A stretch of 64,000 bases of DNA from Acanthococcus lagerstroemiae (lineage: Eukaryota > Arthropoda > Insecta > Hemiptera > Eriococcidae). The notes below the pieces were generated by a model that searched no databases, was not told where the DNA came from, and saw only the letters and a list, made by a program, of their open reading frames with translations. Position 1 is the stretch's first letter, and the number at the start of each line of letters is the position of its first letter. The stretch covers positions 18,254,603 through 18,318,602 of the forward strand of contig CM063112.1 in NCBI GenBank assembly GCA_031841125.1, read 5' to 3'. The translations under genes and the position numbers were made by a program. This document shows positions 34,100 to 44,996 of the stretch, one piece after another.

Positions 34100-35149
34100 A
34101 AATTGGTCCTAAATTCGACTGCATCATCACCAAAAAATTAAATTATAATCAGTTCTACTGGCTTACTGGCAAAATAATTTTTACTCGTTTTTTACCCTAC
34201 TACAGATAGCAGTGTTTCTATTTGAAAGTACACAACATGCTCACTCACTCATTTTCACCCGCTAACAACCGCGCACCGCGCAGGCAATTTTGCAGTGCAC
34301 TCTAGTGCTGGTTTAAATCCCAATTTCTTTTTAAGCCTCCAAGTATGCAACCTTTGTTAAAATATCATTGGTGACTGGTAGGATTGGATCTGAAAATTTG
34401 TGGATATGACAAAATAATTTTGTCATGACATAACAAAAAAAAAGTGAAATGCTTATCCGACAAAATGACAAAAAATCGTTTTGTTTAACAACACTGGTGA
34501 TTGGGTGATTAAGTCCATATTTTTGTTATGATTCTTAAGTTAAAATTAATTACAATGTCTATTTTCATAGTCATGCAGATTGATAACTTTTTTTTTTTTA
34601 TTGGGTACCTATCTATTAAATAACCCCTTTGTGTTCTTTTTGTTTCTTACTTTTTTTATATAGTAAAAATAAACAAAATAAACTTGAATACTTGTTTTAA
34701 TGTTCTAAATAATTTCTAATATTCTAAATTCTGATTGATATTTTGATGTCTGTATTCTGTTAAAATCATAGATCTTACTACTATACCAACATAAAATTTA
34801 TGTTATGAGCCACAGAATTGAATTTTGTCTCTGAACGGTCTGAATTGTGATTTTGATTCTGAATTTTGTCCCAAAAATGTAAAATTAAAATTGTGAAACA
34901 GATTGACAAAAAAGTTGAAAAAAAAAACCTTTTCACTTTTTAGGTTATAGCTTTGTCACAAAACAAGGAAATATTAAAAATTAAAAAAGGAAATTTAAAA
35001 GGGGGGGGTGAACCATTATAACGTTATGTAACCGTTACTACCATAACGAGAAAGTTTGCCATAACGTTATCATAACAGTAACAATACCGGAACGTTACGT
35101 TACGTTATAACGAGTACCACAACGAAACGATTCCGTTATTCCAGCCCTG

Positions 35150-36540
35150 TGATAAACACAGAACATACTAGAAAACTAGAATACATTTCCATTTAATTCA
35201 TTCCAAGTGGCAAGCAGAAATCAAACACTCTACCTTTGCAAGACAAACAATAAATTCAAAGGCCATAGTCAGGAGTTTCAACGAATATGAACTGTCAACT
35301 GCTGATAACAATTCAGAGGGACAGGAATTTTGTTTCGATTCAAATAAACGAGGAATTTTACTTCCATTCAAATAAAGTTGTGTTCTCACTTGAGAAAACG
35401 CACATTAATGTGTGCTCACTCCTCATTACAATGTTTATAAGACGAAAAGACATTAGCTCTATGCTCCACTCCTGTGAATTCGTGAACTGTTAATGCGAGA
35501 AAAATAATCTGTCATTTCAAAAACAAAACGTGATCTGCCAATTATTTATTCACGTTTTTCATCAATTCCGCTACACGATTATAATATAAGTTCAAATTCG
35601 TGGTTGAAGGTATGTTGATGGTTTTGGATGATTCCTCAATCCTGACTGATAATGAAAGAGGAAAGTAAATAGTCAAACCAGAAACGAAATATTCGTGAAA
35701 GACCTCTGAAACAGAATACCAAAATCACCAATTACTTAATACTGCTAACATATTTATGAAACATAACTCACATCGCATTATTCCTCGGAAAATTTCCAGA
35801 TAAGAGTACCACAGAATGTTGCTTGTCCTTGGTTCGATTCAAATACATTACTGAGAACCCATTTCATAGTTCATACAAACAAACAATACACTTACCTCTT
35901 CTAAATCCAGTTAATGTCTTCACTTTCTTTGAGGAAATAGTTCCTTTTTAGGACAGTACGAGTTGCACAATACTGTCATGAGTAAAATATGAAATTACGA
36001 AATAAAACGTAAATAAGTTACATTTGACAGATAACTCCTCATTTGTAAATCGAACCACAGGCCTTTGCCTTAAGACCGATCTCAGGATCTAAATGCAACT
36101 GAGCTAAAACTGAACTATGATCAGTAAACAATTCACTCTTATTTGGAGAAAAACTAGAAATACTAAATACTAATGAGTATCGAGAACCAGAATAATCGTC
36201 AATAATCAATCATCAGCCGATTCGTAATTATTGGCAACAGATTACAGATTTCACGCCATTATATTAGCGTAGCGGAAGCTTCACTGCTCGAAACCTGGAA
36301 GAGAATAAGTATATCAAAATTACCATTAATACTATGCGTGCATCACCATATGCTCCATCAAACATAATTCACATCACATTATTCCTTGAAAATTTTACTG
36401 ATAAGAGTATCACGGAAAGTTGTACTAGGTTCCAGGTTCGATTCAAAGAAATTCTACCTTAACTGAACTGAGGACTAATTTAAAACATTAACAAACAACA
36501 AACTTACCTCTTCTAAATCCAGTTATACAAATTTTACACA
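35150..36540. other. Non-coding stretch with a degenerate ~590-bp-spaced duplication
   Basis: A block around 35760-35930 (aactcacatcgcattattcc ... cttacctcttctaaatccag) recurs with divergence at about 36360-36520. On the minus strand both copies end at a good donor (ctggatttagaagag|gtaag). They may be duplicated exons of the gene fragment described at 36560-37296. Confidence 0.45.
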
Positions 36541-36559
36541 GTTTGAGCGTATACATTTT

Positions 36560-37296
36560 TGCGTAGCAGGAATCCTGAATCTAGTTTACATAAGCGGCTG
36601 ATAGTATTGAAAATGTTCTTCTCGATGCGACTCATAGTATTTCAAATAATATTATCTATTTACGAGCTTGTTCTTGGTGGGATTGATAATATTCTCGATA
36701 ATATTCTTTATGGGTTGGATTCTACTCACGGATTTTTTCACGTCTTTCTCTTCGATGTTTCTCATTATATATCCGATTATCTCGATGTATTCTACCCTGC
36801 GCAACTGAATTATCATAACACTTAGTAATTCGTTTTTCTCTCCAATTTAACTGTAACAAATCATTACAAGCATTAAATCTTCTATTGGCATTATTCTTCA
36901 ATTGTTCGGATACAACCTCAATTATTCGCTACTGATGACTGCAGGTATCCTAAATCTAGTTTACATAAGCGGCTGATACTATTGAAGACGTTCTTCTCGA
37001 TGCGACTCATAGTATTTCAAATAATATTTACGACGAGCTTGTTCTTGGTGGGATTGATAATATTCTCGATAATATTCTTTATGGATTCGATTATACTCAC
37101 GGATTCTTTCACGTCTTTCTCTTCGATGTTTCTCATTATATCTACGATTATCTTGACGTATTCTATTCTGCGTAACTGCATTATCATAACATTTAGTAAT
37201 TCGTTTGTCTCTCCAATTTAACTGTAACAAATCATCACAATCATTAAATCTTCTATTAGCATTATTGTTCAATAAATTGTTTACATACAAATTCAA
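36560..37296 (-). pseudogene. Tandemly duplicated Tyr/Arg/Glu-rich reading frame, function unknown
   Basis: A minus-strand frame at 37296-36979 encodes 105 residues, very rich in Arg, Tyr, Glu and Asn. Short periodic segments such as RREYY-like IHKEYYREYYQSHQ and RRKYYLKYYESHREER suggest a helical charged repeat. A second copy at about 36900-36570 (spacing about 375 bp) has the same order but contains stops and length changes. I do not recognise the family; similar low-complexity YY-rich segments occur in mobile-element proteins, so a host function is unproven. Confidence 0.5.
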
Positions 37297-37451
37297 TCAT
37301 TCGCTACTGACCAGTGACGACTGGAATTCAATTCCAAAATATCGAGAATCTAAGTTGCTCCTTCGTTTTTGCGCCAACTGGTATTGATAAAACACTGATA
37401 ATAAAAACTGAACTATGAACTGTAAACAATTCAGTCGTATTTATTGAAATG

Positions 37452-37558
37452 ATTCGGACTTCCCAAGATTCAACAGAACTTCTATGGCACTATTTCCTGA
37501 AGTGCGGAAAGGGAGGAAGGCCCGATGCTAGCGCGCCATCGGTCTGGGAAGTCCGAAT
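37452..37558. mobile_element. 107-bp MITE with attcggacttccca termini
   Basis: The left attcggacttccca and right tgggaagtccgaat are perfect inverted copies. The interior (ctatggcactatttcctgaa, gaaagggaggaaggcccgat) is shared almost exactly with the copy at 44453-44625. It sits about 140 bp upstream of the Hsp90 copy 2 heat-shock elements. Confidence 0.8.
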
Positions 37559-37694
37559 AGGGTGCTTGCAGCGTACGAACGAAAACAACGTAGCTAAAGG
37601 GCAAATCGACTCCTCCCAGAATCAGTGTTTAAGCCGAAGTATCTTTCTCCTGTCGGACTTTCACTGTGAGAATGATAAGAAAACTTCTACGGAT

Positions 37695-37804
37695 TTCTAG
37701 AAAAAGAAAAGTTCCAGAATGCCGCTTGCGACCACGTTATTTCTAGAAAATTCTGTACAAAATTATAGCGTCCAGAATTAACTATACGTTTCTGTATTTC
37801 AGTT
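37695..37804 (+). promoter_or_regulatory. Heat-shock promoter of Hsp90 copy 2
   Basis: Two arrays of alternating GAA/TTC units are present. The first is at 37695-37719 (TTCtaGAAaaaGAAaagTTCcaGAA by units) and the second at 37741-37753 (TTCTAGAAAATTC, a perfect three-unit element). A TATA-like ttatag lies at 37763-37768 and an arthropod-type initiator TCAGTT at 37799-37804. Such elements bind heat-shock factor trimers. Copy 1 shares the sequence only from the atagcgtcc just after the TATA-like box, so it lacks these sites. Confidence 0.82.
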
Positions 37805-38039
37805 ATTGGTGTACGAGGTTCTGCTGCAAGTGTTCGTGCGAGAGGTACGTATTTCTAATCCATTTTCTTTAAAGTCGTGTTTATTTATCATTTACAGAGC
37901 AGAGCTTTGGAATCCATTACTATTTTCGGCTATGCCATTGTGTCCGTCACTGTTCAATTTTTGGTGAAGTCGTAGTTTTGGTGTGGTTACCCACTGAATA
38001 AATGCGAGCAGTGAAAATTAAATCTGAGATTTATTCCAG

Positions 38040-40785
38040 ATGCCGGAAGACGTAGCCATGCAAGAAGTCGAGACCTTCGCTTTCCAGGCGGAGATCGCCC
38101 AGCTCATGTCCTTGATCATCAACACCTTCTATTCGAACAAAGAAATTTTCCTGCGAGAATTGATTTCGAATTCATCAGATGTAAGTATTGCGTGCTTTAC
38201 TGCATGTTTTGAGTCTGTTTCTCAAATTTTATGAAGCTAACATAGTAACGTTTTCAGGCATTGGACAAAATCCGGTATGAGTCATTGACTGATCCGTCAA
38301 AATTGGAATCCGGGAAAGAGCTGTTCATCAAAATCATTCCGAACAAGAGCGAAGGCACTTTGACTATCATAGATAGGTATGTATTCCGAATTTGATTTGA
38401 CGTGTTTCGCGCATCCAGTGTGGGAGAATTAGTTACAATGCTGAACCAATACTGGGGCTGGTAGTTCCATCGATTCGAGTGTAATGTTTTTAATTTAACG
38501 GAAAGATTTTCGAAACGAGCGATTAGTTCAGAATCGTATATTTCGGTATCTCGGGAGTGACTATTAGAATCAAAAATTTGAAGGTTGTAATTGTATTCAG
38601 ACTCCCGATTAGTTCCCGGGCTAATTTTTCGATATTATGAGAATCTATTACAATGCCAGCTTGGATATACTAGGGCTGGTGGTTTATTCGTGTTGACTGA
38701 TAGGTTTTTGACTGACTGAAAGATTTTCTAAACGAGTAACTAGTTGGGAATGTATTTCGATATCTCGGGAGTGACTAGAATCGAAAATTCGACTTGAATG
38801 TATTTTAATGTTAGTATGTAGACACCTAAGTATTTTGATACTGTGAAGTGAACTGCTACCTGACTTTCGGACAGTGACTGCTTTTCTCGCTGTTGAACTC
38901 AAACGTCGATAATATCTTGATGGAAATGAAAATACGGCATTCGCCCTTTAAGTGCTGCAGAATGGTGCTGATGTATATCTCACGTACAAACGAAGTATAC
39001 GAAATGATTTCTCAGTTGAAGATGGCAGGGGACTGGGTATACATTATAGAATGACGTTATCGTACTCAGAGACAGCATTGGTTGCAGGAAATACGTTATT
39101 GGTAATTAACTTTCACTTGGAAGCCTTGGTGACTAACCTAATTTTTGTACATTTACAGCGGTATTGGAATGACGAAAGCTGATCTGGTTAATAATTTAGA
39201 AGAACGTAAAATCAAGGAGATCGTGAAAAAACACTCGCAGTTTATCGGCTACCCGATTAAATTGGTTGTCGAGAAGGAACGAGACAAGGAACTAAGCGAG
39301 GATGAAGACGATGACGACACGAAAAATGAAGCCGATAATGATGAGGGCAGCGGTGACCAGAAACCGAAAATCGAAGACGTCGATGAAGAGGAAGAAAAGA
39401 AAGATAAGAAGAAGAAAAAGACCATCAAAGAGAAGTATGTCGAAGATGAGGAGCTGAACAAAACGAAACCCATTTGGACCAGAAATCCGGATAGTATAAC
39501 CCAAGAGGAATATGGCGAGTTCTACAAATCGTTGACCAATGACTGGGAAGATCATTTGGCTGTCAAACACTTCTCGGTGGAAGGTCAGCTCGAGTTCAAG
39601 GCTTTGCTCTTTGTGCCCCGACGTTCTCCGTTCGATTTGTTCCAGAACAAGAAGACGAGAAATAATATCAAGTTGTACGTGAGACGAGTGTTCATCATGG
39701 ATAATTGCGAGGATCTGATACCGGAATACTTGTCTTTCATGAAAGGTGTTGTCGACAGCGAAGATTTGCCGCTGAACATTTCTCGTGAGATGCTGCAACA
39801 AAATAAGATTCTGAAGGTCATACGTAAGAACTTGGTCAAAAAGTGTCTAGAACTTTTCGAAGAGTTGGCCGAGGATAAAGACAACTACAAGAAATTTTAT
39901 GAGCAGTTCAGCAAGAACCTCAAGTTGGGTATCCACGAAGACTCGCAAAACCGTAAGAAACTGTCTGACCTGTTGCGATTCCACACGTCAGCCAGCGGCG
40001 ACGAGATGTGTTCGCTGAAGGAGTATGTCTCCCGTATGAAAGAGAATCAGACTCAAATCTACGTCATCACTGGCGAGACCAAAGAACAGGTAGCTAACTC
40101 TTCGTTCGTCGAGAGGGTGAGGAAACGTGGTTTCGAAGTAGTCTACATGACCGAGCCGATTGATGAGTACGTTATGCAGCAGATGAAAGACTACGACGGC
40201 AAGACTCTGGTGTCTGTGACCAAGGAAGGTCTTGAGTTGCCGGAAACCGAAGAGGAGAAGAAGAAGAAAGAAGAGGACAAAGCGAAATTCGAAAACCTGT
40301 GTAAGGTGATGAAAGATATTTTGGATAAGAAAGTCGAGAAGGTGGTTGTAAGTAACCGATTGGTCGACTCGCCGTGTTGTATCGTCACCTCGCAGTACGG
40401 GTGGACAGCGAATATGGAACGAATTATGAAAGCGCAGGCGCTACGTGATACTTCCACGATGGGTTACATGGCCGCTAAAAAGCATCTGGAGATCAATCCA
40501 GACCATCCGATTATGGAAACGTTGAGACAGAAAGCGGAAGCCGACAAGAATGACAAAGCTGTGAAAGATTTGGTCGTACTGCTGTTCGAGACCTCGTTGC
40601 TTTCATCCGGATTCAATTTGGAGGATCCTCAAATTCACGCTACCAGAATTTACCGTATGATTAAGTTAGGTTTAGGAATTGACGAAGATGAGTCGGTGAT
40701 CCAGGAAGAGGAAATGAAGGAGCCAACTGAGCAGTCAAATCCCGATGAAGATGTGGATTCGTCAAGAATGGAAGAAGTTGATTAA
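38040..40785 (+). CDS. Hsp90: Hsp90 copy 2 with an in-frame 91-codon deletion in the ATPase domain
   Basis: Exons 38040-38180, 38258-38376 and 39159-40785 join to 628 residues ending in MEEVD, the docking motif for TPR co-chaperones. Without the deletion it would be 719 residues, the normal length of cytosolic Hsp90. At the NNL codons (39195) the frame jumps to LEERK. Compared with copy 1, exactly 273 bp (bases 21644-21916, residues 100-190) are missing. The loss includes the ATP lid and the GQFGVGFYS loop, while [12 protein letters not shown] and DSGIGM remain. The charged linker, middle domain and C-terminal dimerisation domain look intact. A leader intron (donor near 37850) matches copy 1. 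With heat-shock elements upstream it is probably transcribed, but the protein should not bind ATP normally. A misassembled or polymorphic allele is an alternative. Confidence 0.88.
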
Positions 40786-41007
40786 ATAAGGTCACGCTAA
40801 TGCATTTCTCACCAATTATTGTTTTGAAACGTTCCTGTTAAAGATGAGGTTAACGTGTACAATTCTTTTATTGTTCCGATTTCTGTACCATGTACATTTG
40901 TGTAGTATAAGATACTTTTAATGAAATCGTTTTTTTTAACGGCGGTTTTTTTATCATTTGGTGGTGCAGTACGGGATTATGGAGCGAGTAGGTAGAGATG
41001 TTCTAAT

Positions 41008-41213
41008 TATTGTGATGTTTAATTAAAATATTTTTCAGAAGGTAGTTTAATGGTTGAACTTATGATTTGGAACAAAGCGACTGCATTCAGTGTGGCAGTG
41101 GTGTAGCCAGATGTTCTAATTATTGTGACGTTTACTTAAAATGTTTTTCAGAAGGTAGTTTCATGATTGAACTTATGATTTGAAACAAAGCGACTGCATT
41201 CAGTGAGGCTGTG
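41008..41213. repeat. Tandem duplication of about 113 bp downstream of Hsp90
   Basis: The unit from gatgttctaattattgtga to gtggtgtagcca occurs twice in a row with about 90 percent identity. It spans Hsp90 3'-flanking DNA plus the left 16 bp or so of the MITE at 41096, so it formed after that insertion. Confidence 0.8.
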
Positions 41214-41368
41214 GTGTAGCCAGATGTGGTACAAAGGGGAGGGGCTCGTTTCACTTCTACATTACAGGTGTAATACTTATTATTACCAAACTAAATGTTT
41301 TCACATTTTCGGCTAATTTCAAGGGAGGGGTTCCAGACCCTCAAAACCCCCTCGTGGCTACGCCACTG
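41096..41368. mobile_element. hAT-type MITE with CAGTGGCGTAGCC termini
   Basis: The left cagtggtgtagcc (41096) and right ggctacgccactg (41368) are inverted copies with one difference. The flanks cagtgtgg (41088-41095) and tagtgtgg (41369-41376) agree at seven of eight positions, the size expected for hAT. There is no coding capacity. Confidence 0.75.
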
Positions 41369-41376
41369 TAGTGTGG

Positions 41377-43295
41377 TCTACTGTACTGTGCTGTTGAATT
41401 GCTGCTGAAAACGGAAACCTCACGTCAGGATGGTTTCACAACTCTGGCACCGACTAATACTTTAGGTTTGGTCTGCTGCTGTGTAAATTACTTACTGCTG
41501 TGTTGAGGTTCGACTTTTTGAGGTTAAGAATGGTTACACGCACACGATGTTGAAGTTTCCCATAGAATGTAATGATATGAATGCTTTTGCTGTCTATTAG
41601 GGAAAGATGTACCTATCGTTTTTGAAATAGGCTTGGTGCTTCGCCTCTGTAAAATATTTCATGCCGTGAAGATGAAGTAACTGCTTTCATTGAAGGATGT
41701 CCCGTCTTCATTTAGTAGTAGTCTTGATGTGTCGGAAACTGCCAGCTCAATTCATGAATTTATTATCACTTTATAGGTGCATACGACTATTGATTGCTTT
41801 ATGTAGACTCGAATTAAATTTTGAAAACTGAAAAAGGAAAAAATGACTAGATAAGCTATGCTAGTTGAAGGCTGCGAAAATTGAGCTGTGGTGCCGTTAA
41901 CATTTGAATCTAAAAACTGAAGGGTAGGTAGGTTCAATTTTCTCTGAAGTGCCACACCGCGGAGATTATAGGGTCACATGAGAACGAATCAATTTCAGTG
42001 ATTTGTTCTCATTCATTCGTTTTCAATAACGAACAAATTCCGTTTAATTCCGAGAGATATGTGAAGACAGTAGTCTCATAATGTCTTTGAAGTCCGTAAT
42101 TGTAAGTCATAACTGAGCGACGTATTTCGTTCCACTGGCCCCAGGAAATTATAAATTAAAGCGATTAAATCGTCAGCCCAATGTGACCACAGTAGGAGAG
42201 AGTGGCAAATTTCGTCTCTTAATTACTTCCAAGAGTTCTTCTAGAGGGGTTGAATAGGAACTCTGAGATTTGGAGATATTAACTGCCAGAAATACCAACT
42301 ACTGCCAAAATTATATTCATTTTTCATGGGTTCCCACCATGAACTGTTGCCCCAAAACCCTAAGCAATTATAGCCTGCATGGGTTCGTGGTATGTTCTAA
42401 AATCACTACTCCTCTCCAATTTGCAGATCAGTAATTAGGTAACCAGCATCAGTCAATAGCTTCCAAATATTTCTATATTATTCCATGCATAGGCAGAAAT
42501 ATATTTGGAAAAAAGTTTCTTTGTAAAAGTTCAATCAGATTTTTAGTTTCACCAGTAAAGGTTCCCTACAGATTTTTTCAAACTAGTTAATCTGAGTTAT
42601 ATCCTTGCCAAAATAGTTTTGGGGAAGTGATCCAATACCAAGATCAATAGACATACGAATAGGTCTGCTCATTCATGAAAACGTGCTGTGATTGGTTTCT
42701 TGAAATTGACGTCATCAGGAGACCCAACAGCGCGGGATATTCGAAATTACATATAATTACACGGAAAGTTACATGTACATTTAGCTGAATGATCATGAAG
42801 TTTATGAAATTAAATTAAGGGTTTTAATTTGTGATAGCAAAATGATTATTAAATGCTTCTGTTCTTCGAAAGGCAATATGCAAATAATCGATTGTATTGA
42901 ACTCAAATCACTGGGAAAATGATATGCCTACAATTTTATTGTAAATGCCAATTCTTCATTATTTTGCTATCGATTCAAAGCAAAAAGAAATTTCTTTCAG
43001 TTTGAGGCTTCTAAGAATATTATTTTTCTTGCTTTATCAAAGTTGTACTAAACGAACAAGAACTGTAATGGCTGCATGTATGCTACAATGAAAGTACAGC
43101 GTACTGATACCAAAATTGCACGTTTGTCTATCAAAACGCACCTCTTGCAAACTTTTCAACACTACATATATGATGTCGATTACCATTTTCCCTCAGTATC
43201 CACTGGAATTTTTTGTGCTAATAACGTTTAAAGATGTGACAACGGCTTGAAACCTGCACTGGTGTATTCAGAAAAAGATATAATGCACCTAAATT
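41377..43295. other. Gene-free stretch downstream of Hsp90
   Basis: No exon with splice sites, RNA gene or clear element end was found. The small minus-strand frame at 41752-41955 is unrecognised. Confidence 0.5.
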
Positions 43296-43577
43296 GATAA
43301 CACTACCCAACAGCAAAAAAACCGCAAGAACGAGAGTAGCCGATTCTAGAAGTATTTTTCATGCTGAATTCAATGCCGCTTTTTGTTTTTCTTAATTAGC
43401 TCTCCTTTTCTCGTAAATTCATTCTGAATTATTTCCCGTAATTTCCCTCTCGTATTAGAAATATTAGTGAATGTGGCCACACTGCATGTATCACAAAACA
43501 AACTCGCCAACACAGTGACGCGTGTGAACGTGTTTTGACGTTTTGATATCGAAACGATCTAAACAGTTTCAACCTTT
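43296..43577. mobile_element. Inverted relative of the 19140-19942 element (one arm)
   Basis: Starting gataacactacccaacag, this block is the reverse complement of the right arm of the element at 19665-19942, with a few percent divergence (shared cgattctagaagtattttt, gtaattccct, gtgtgaacgtgttttgacg). The opposite end was not found, and the next element begins 5 bp later. Confidence 0.7.
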
Positions 43578-43581
43578 CAAC

Positions 43582-44347
43582 CTTTGACTATATATAACTA
43601 TATGGACTGATCAAGACGACACTACTACAAGGAAATCTTGCACACGACCCTGTTTCAACATCTTTTGTGCTATAATGATTAGAGAAGACCTTGTTGTGAT
43701 TTCTGGTTATCAGTTTGTTCTGTATCCTAGATCCTAACGTTGTAATGTTGAAAAGATGCGATTTATTTGCTAAAAATTAGTCCACTTTTGAGCCTATACA
43801 TCAACCAATGTATTTTTCAATTATATATACCGTATTTCTCTATTGATACAGCCAAATATTTTTGCACAAAAGGAAGAATGAGAAGAAAAACGGAGAAAAC
43901 AAGGCAAATCAATACGTCTTTTATTCCATAGCCTGCTTCAGCGTTTGTTTTACAGGAATAATTCAACCGCTCCCAAATTTAAGTTGGAAAAGTCTGTAAC
44001 AAAAGCAGCCGTAAAATTGTATCAAAGCACAAGTTTTCTTCACAAAACAAGAGTTCCTCACGAATGTTGTTTTAGCATTAAACGCCACAATTATCGTTTC
44101 GAATTCAGTAATTGCTGTCAATTGGAAACAACTAATCAAAAAAAAGAGACTAAGAATATTCATCATTAACATCAAAAACAATCCTTATGGTGACAGGAAT
44201 TATTGGAATCCGCAGATCTTTGTATACGTACATTACATAAATTACAGGTTATCACCTGTTATCATTCGCTTAATCATTATAGCACAAAAGATGTTGAAAC
44301 AACATTTTATCAACTTGATCAGTCCATATAGTTATATATAGTCAAAG
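43582..44347. mobile_element. 766-bp MITE with perfect 34-bp inverted repeats
   Basis: ctttgactatatataactat at 43582 continues to gatcaag and is mirrored without mismatch at 44314-44347. A second inverted pair, aacatcttttgtgctataat, lies just inside both ends. The interior frames (43945-44181, both strands) are not recognised. Confidence 0.82.
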
Positions 44348-44452
44348 TTATTCATTATTTTCCTATCTTCTAAAATTAAAACAGTATACACAACGGCATT
44401 TGAAAGTAACCCGATTACCTGGTGCAATTACGTCACTCGGCTTCGCCTCATG

Positions 44453-44625
44453 CACTTCCCAAGATTCAACAGAACCTTATCAACGTTAGGATTACATGAG
44501 ATGCTAGACATTGTTTATGTACAGTGTATCCTAACGTTGATAAGAATTCTATGGCACTATTTCCTGAAGTGCGGAAAGGGAGGAAGGCCCGATGCTAGCG
44601 CGCCATCGGTCTGGGAAGTCCGAAT
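44453..44625. mobile_element. Second copy of the cggacttccca MITE, itself carrying a 69-bp insert
   Basis: The element matches 37452-37558. Its left terminus is slightly decayed (gcacttccca). Between the agaac and ttctatgg segments it has an extra 69 bp at 44476-44544. Confidence 0.78.
44476..44544. mobile_element. 69-bp micro-MITE nested in the MITE
   Basis: The ends cttatcaacgttaggat and atcctaacgttgataag are perfect inverted copies flanking about 35 bp. The comparison with the empty copy at 37452-37558 shows the site before insertion. The duplication is at most 2-3 bp. Confidence 0.75.
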
Positions 44626-44996
44626 CGCATACTTTCCGCTGCCGTTGTGTAATCTACTATTAGACAAAAATCAATCGTTATTTCGTTATTTCGTTTCATT
44701 TGCCATCCCTGGAAAATCATGAATAGAAGCAAAAAGCAATGCAGCAAACCTTGAGCAAACTGCTGTAGAGTGGAAGCTGGAAGCACAAAACTGTCGAACA
44801 AGCAGCGCTCGACACTACCTGTGGCCTACTCTCGAACTATTTACAACTTGGTGAAAGGTTAAGGAAGAGTGGGCGATCTATTAAGAAGTAATATAATACA
44901 TTATCTCTGGATGAACGCGAATTTCCAACGGCAATGGTCGAATGGTTTCCTCGAATAACCTCATAGTATTGTTCTTTTCGAATTTTGTTGATACAG
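44626..44996. other. Intergenic sequence with a hAT-like terminus
   Basis: cgtttcatttgccatccctg, ending at about 44711, is the outward end of a CAGGGATGGCAAA-type element related to the one ending at 61909. No partner terminus is visible. The rest is unassigned and may hold a 5' exon of the zinc-finger gene. Confidence 0.45.

Larger units (their letters stand above)
30036..34496. mobile_element. Middle hAT-type element of the nest, with perfect 8-bp target duplication
   Basis: The terminus CAGTGTTGTTAGACATAAC (clean copy at 30056; a 20-bp duplicate begins at 30036) is mirrored by gttttgtttaacaacactg ending at 34496. The octamer gtgattgg flanks it on both sides (30028-30035 and 34497-34504). 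Its own DNA is dominated by the motif attttgtcat and its inverse atgacaaaat. It carries the innermost palindrome and no transposase. Confidence 0.82.
29563..35149. mobile_element. Outer hAT-type element of a three-layer nest
   Basis: The left end CAGGGCTGGAA at 29563 and right end TTCCAGCCCTG at 35149 are inverted copies. Both arms are rich in the aacggttac / gtaaccgtt theme. The flanks read tgataaagc on the left and tgataaac on the right, which is an 8-bp duplication with one extra base. After removing the inner elements only about 1.1 kb of its own DNA remains, without a transposase frame. It is therefore non-autonomous. Confidence 0.78.

Noticed and set aside
35831..36436. ggttcgattc motifs resembling a tRNA T-arm or SINE B box
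   Set aside because: No A box, cloverleaf or A-rich tail is present nearby, and both motifs are simply copies within a local duplication.
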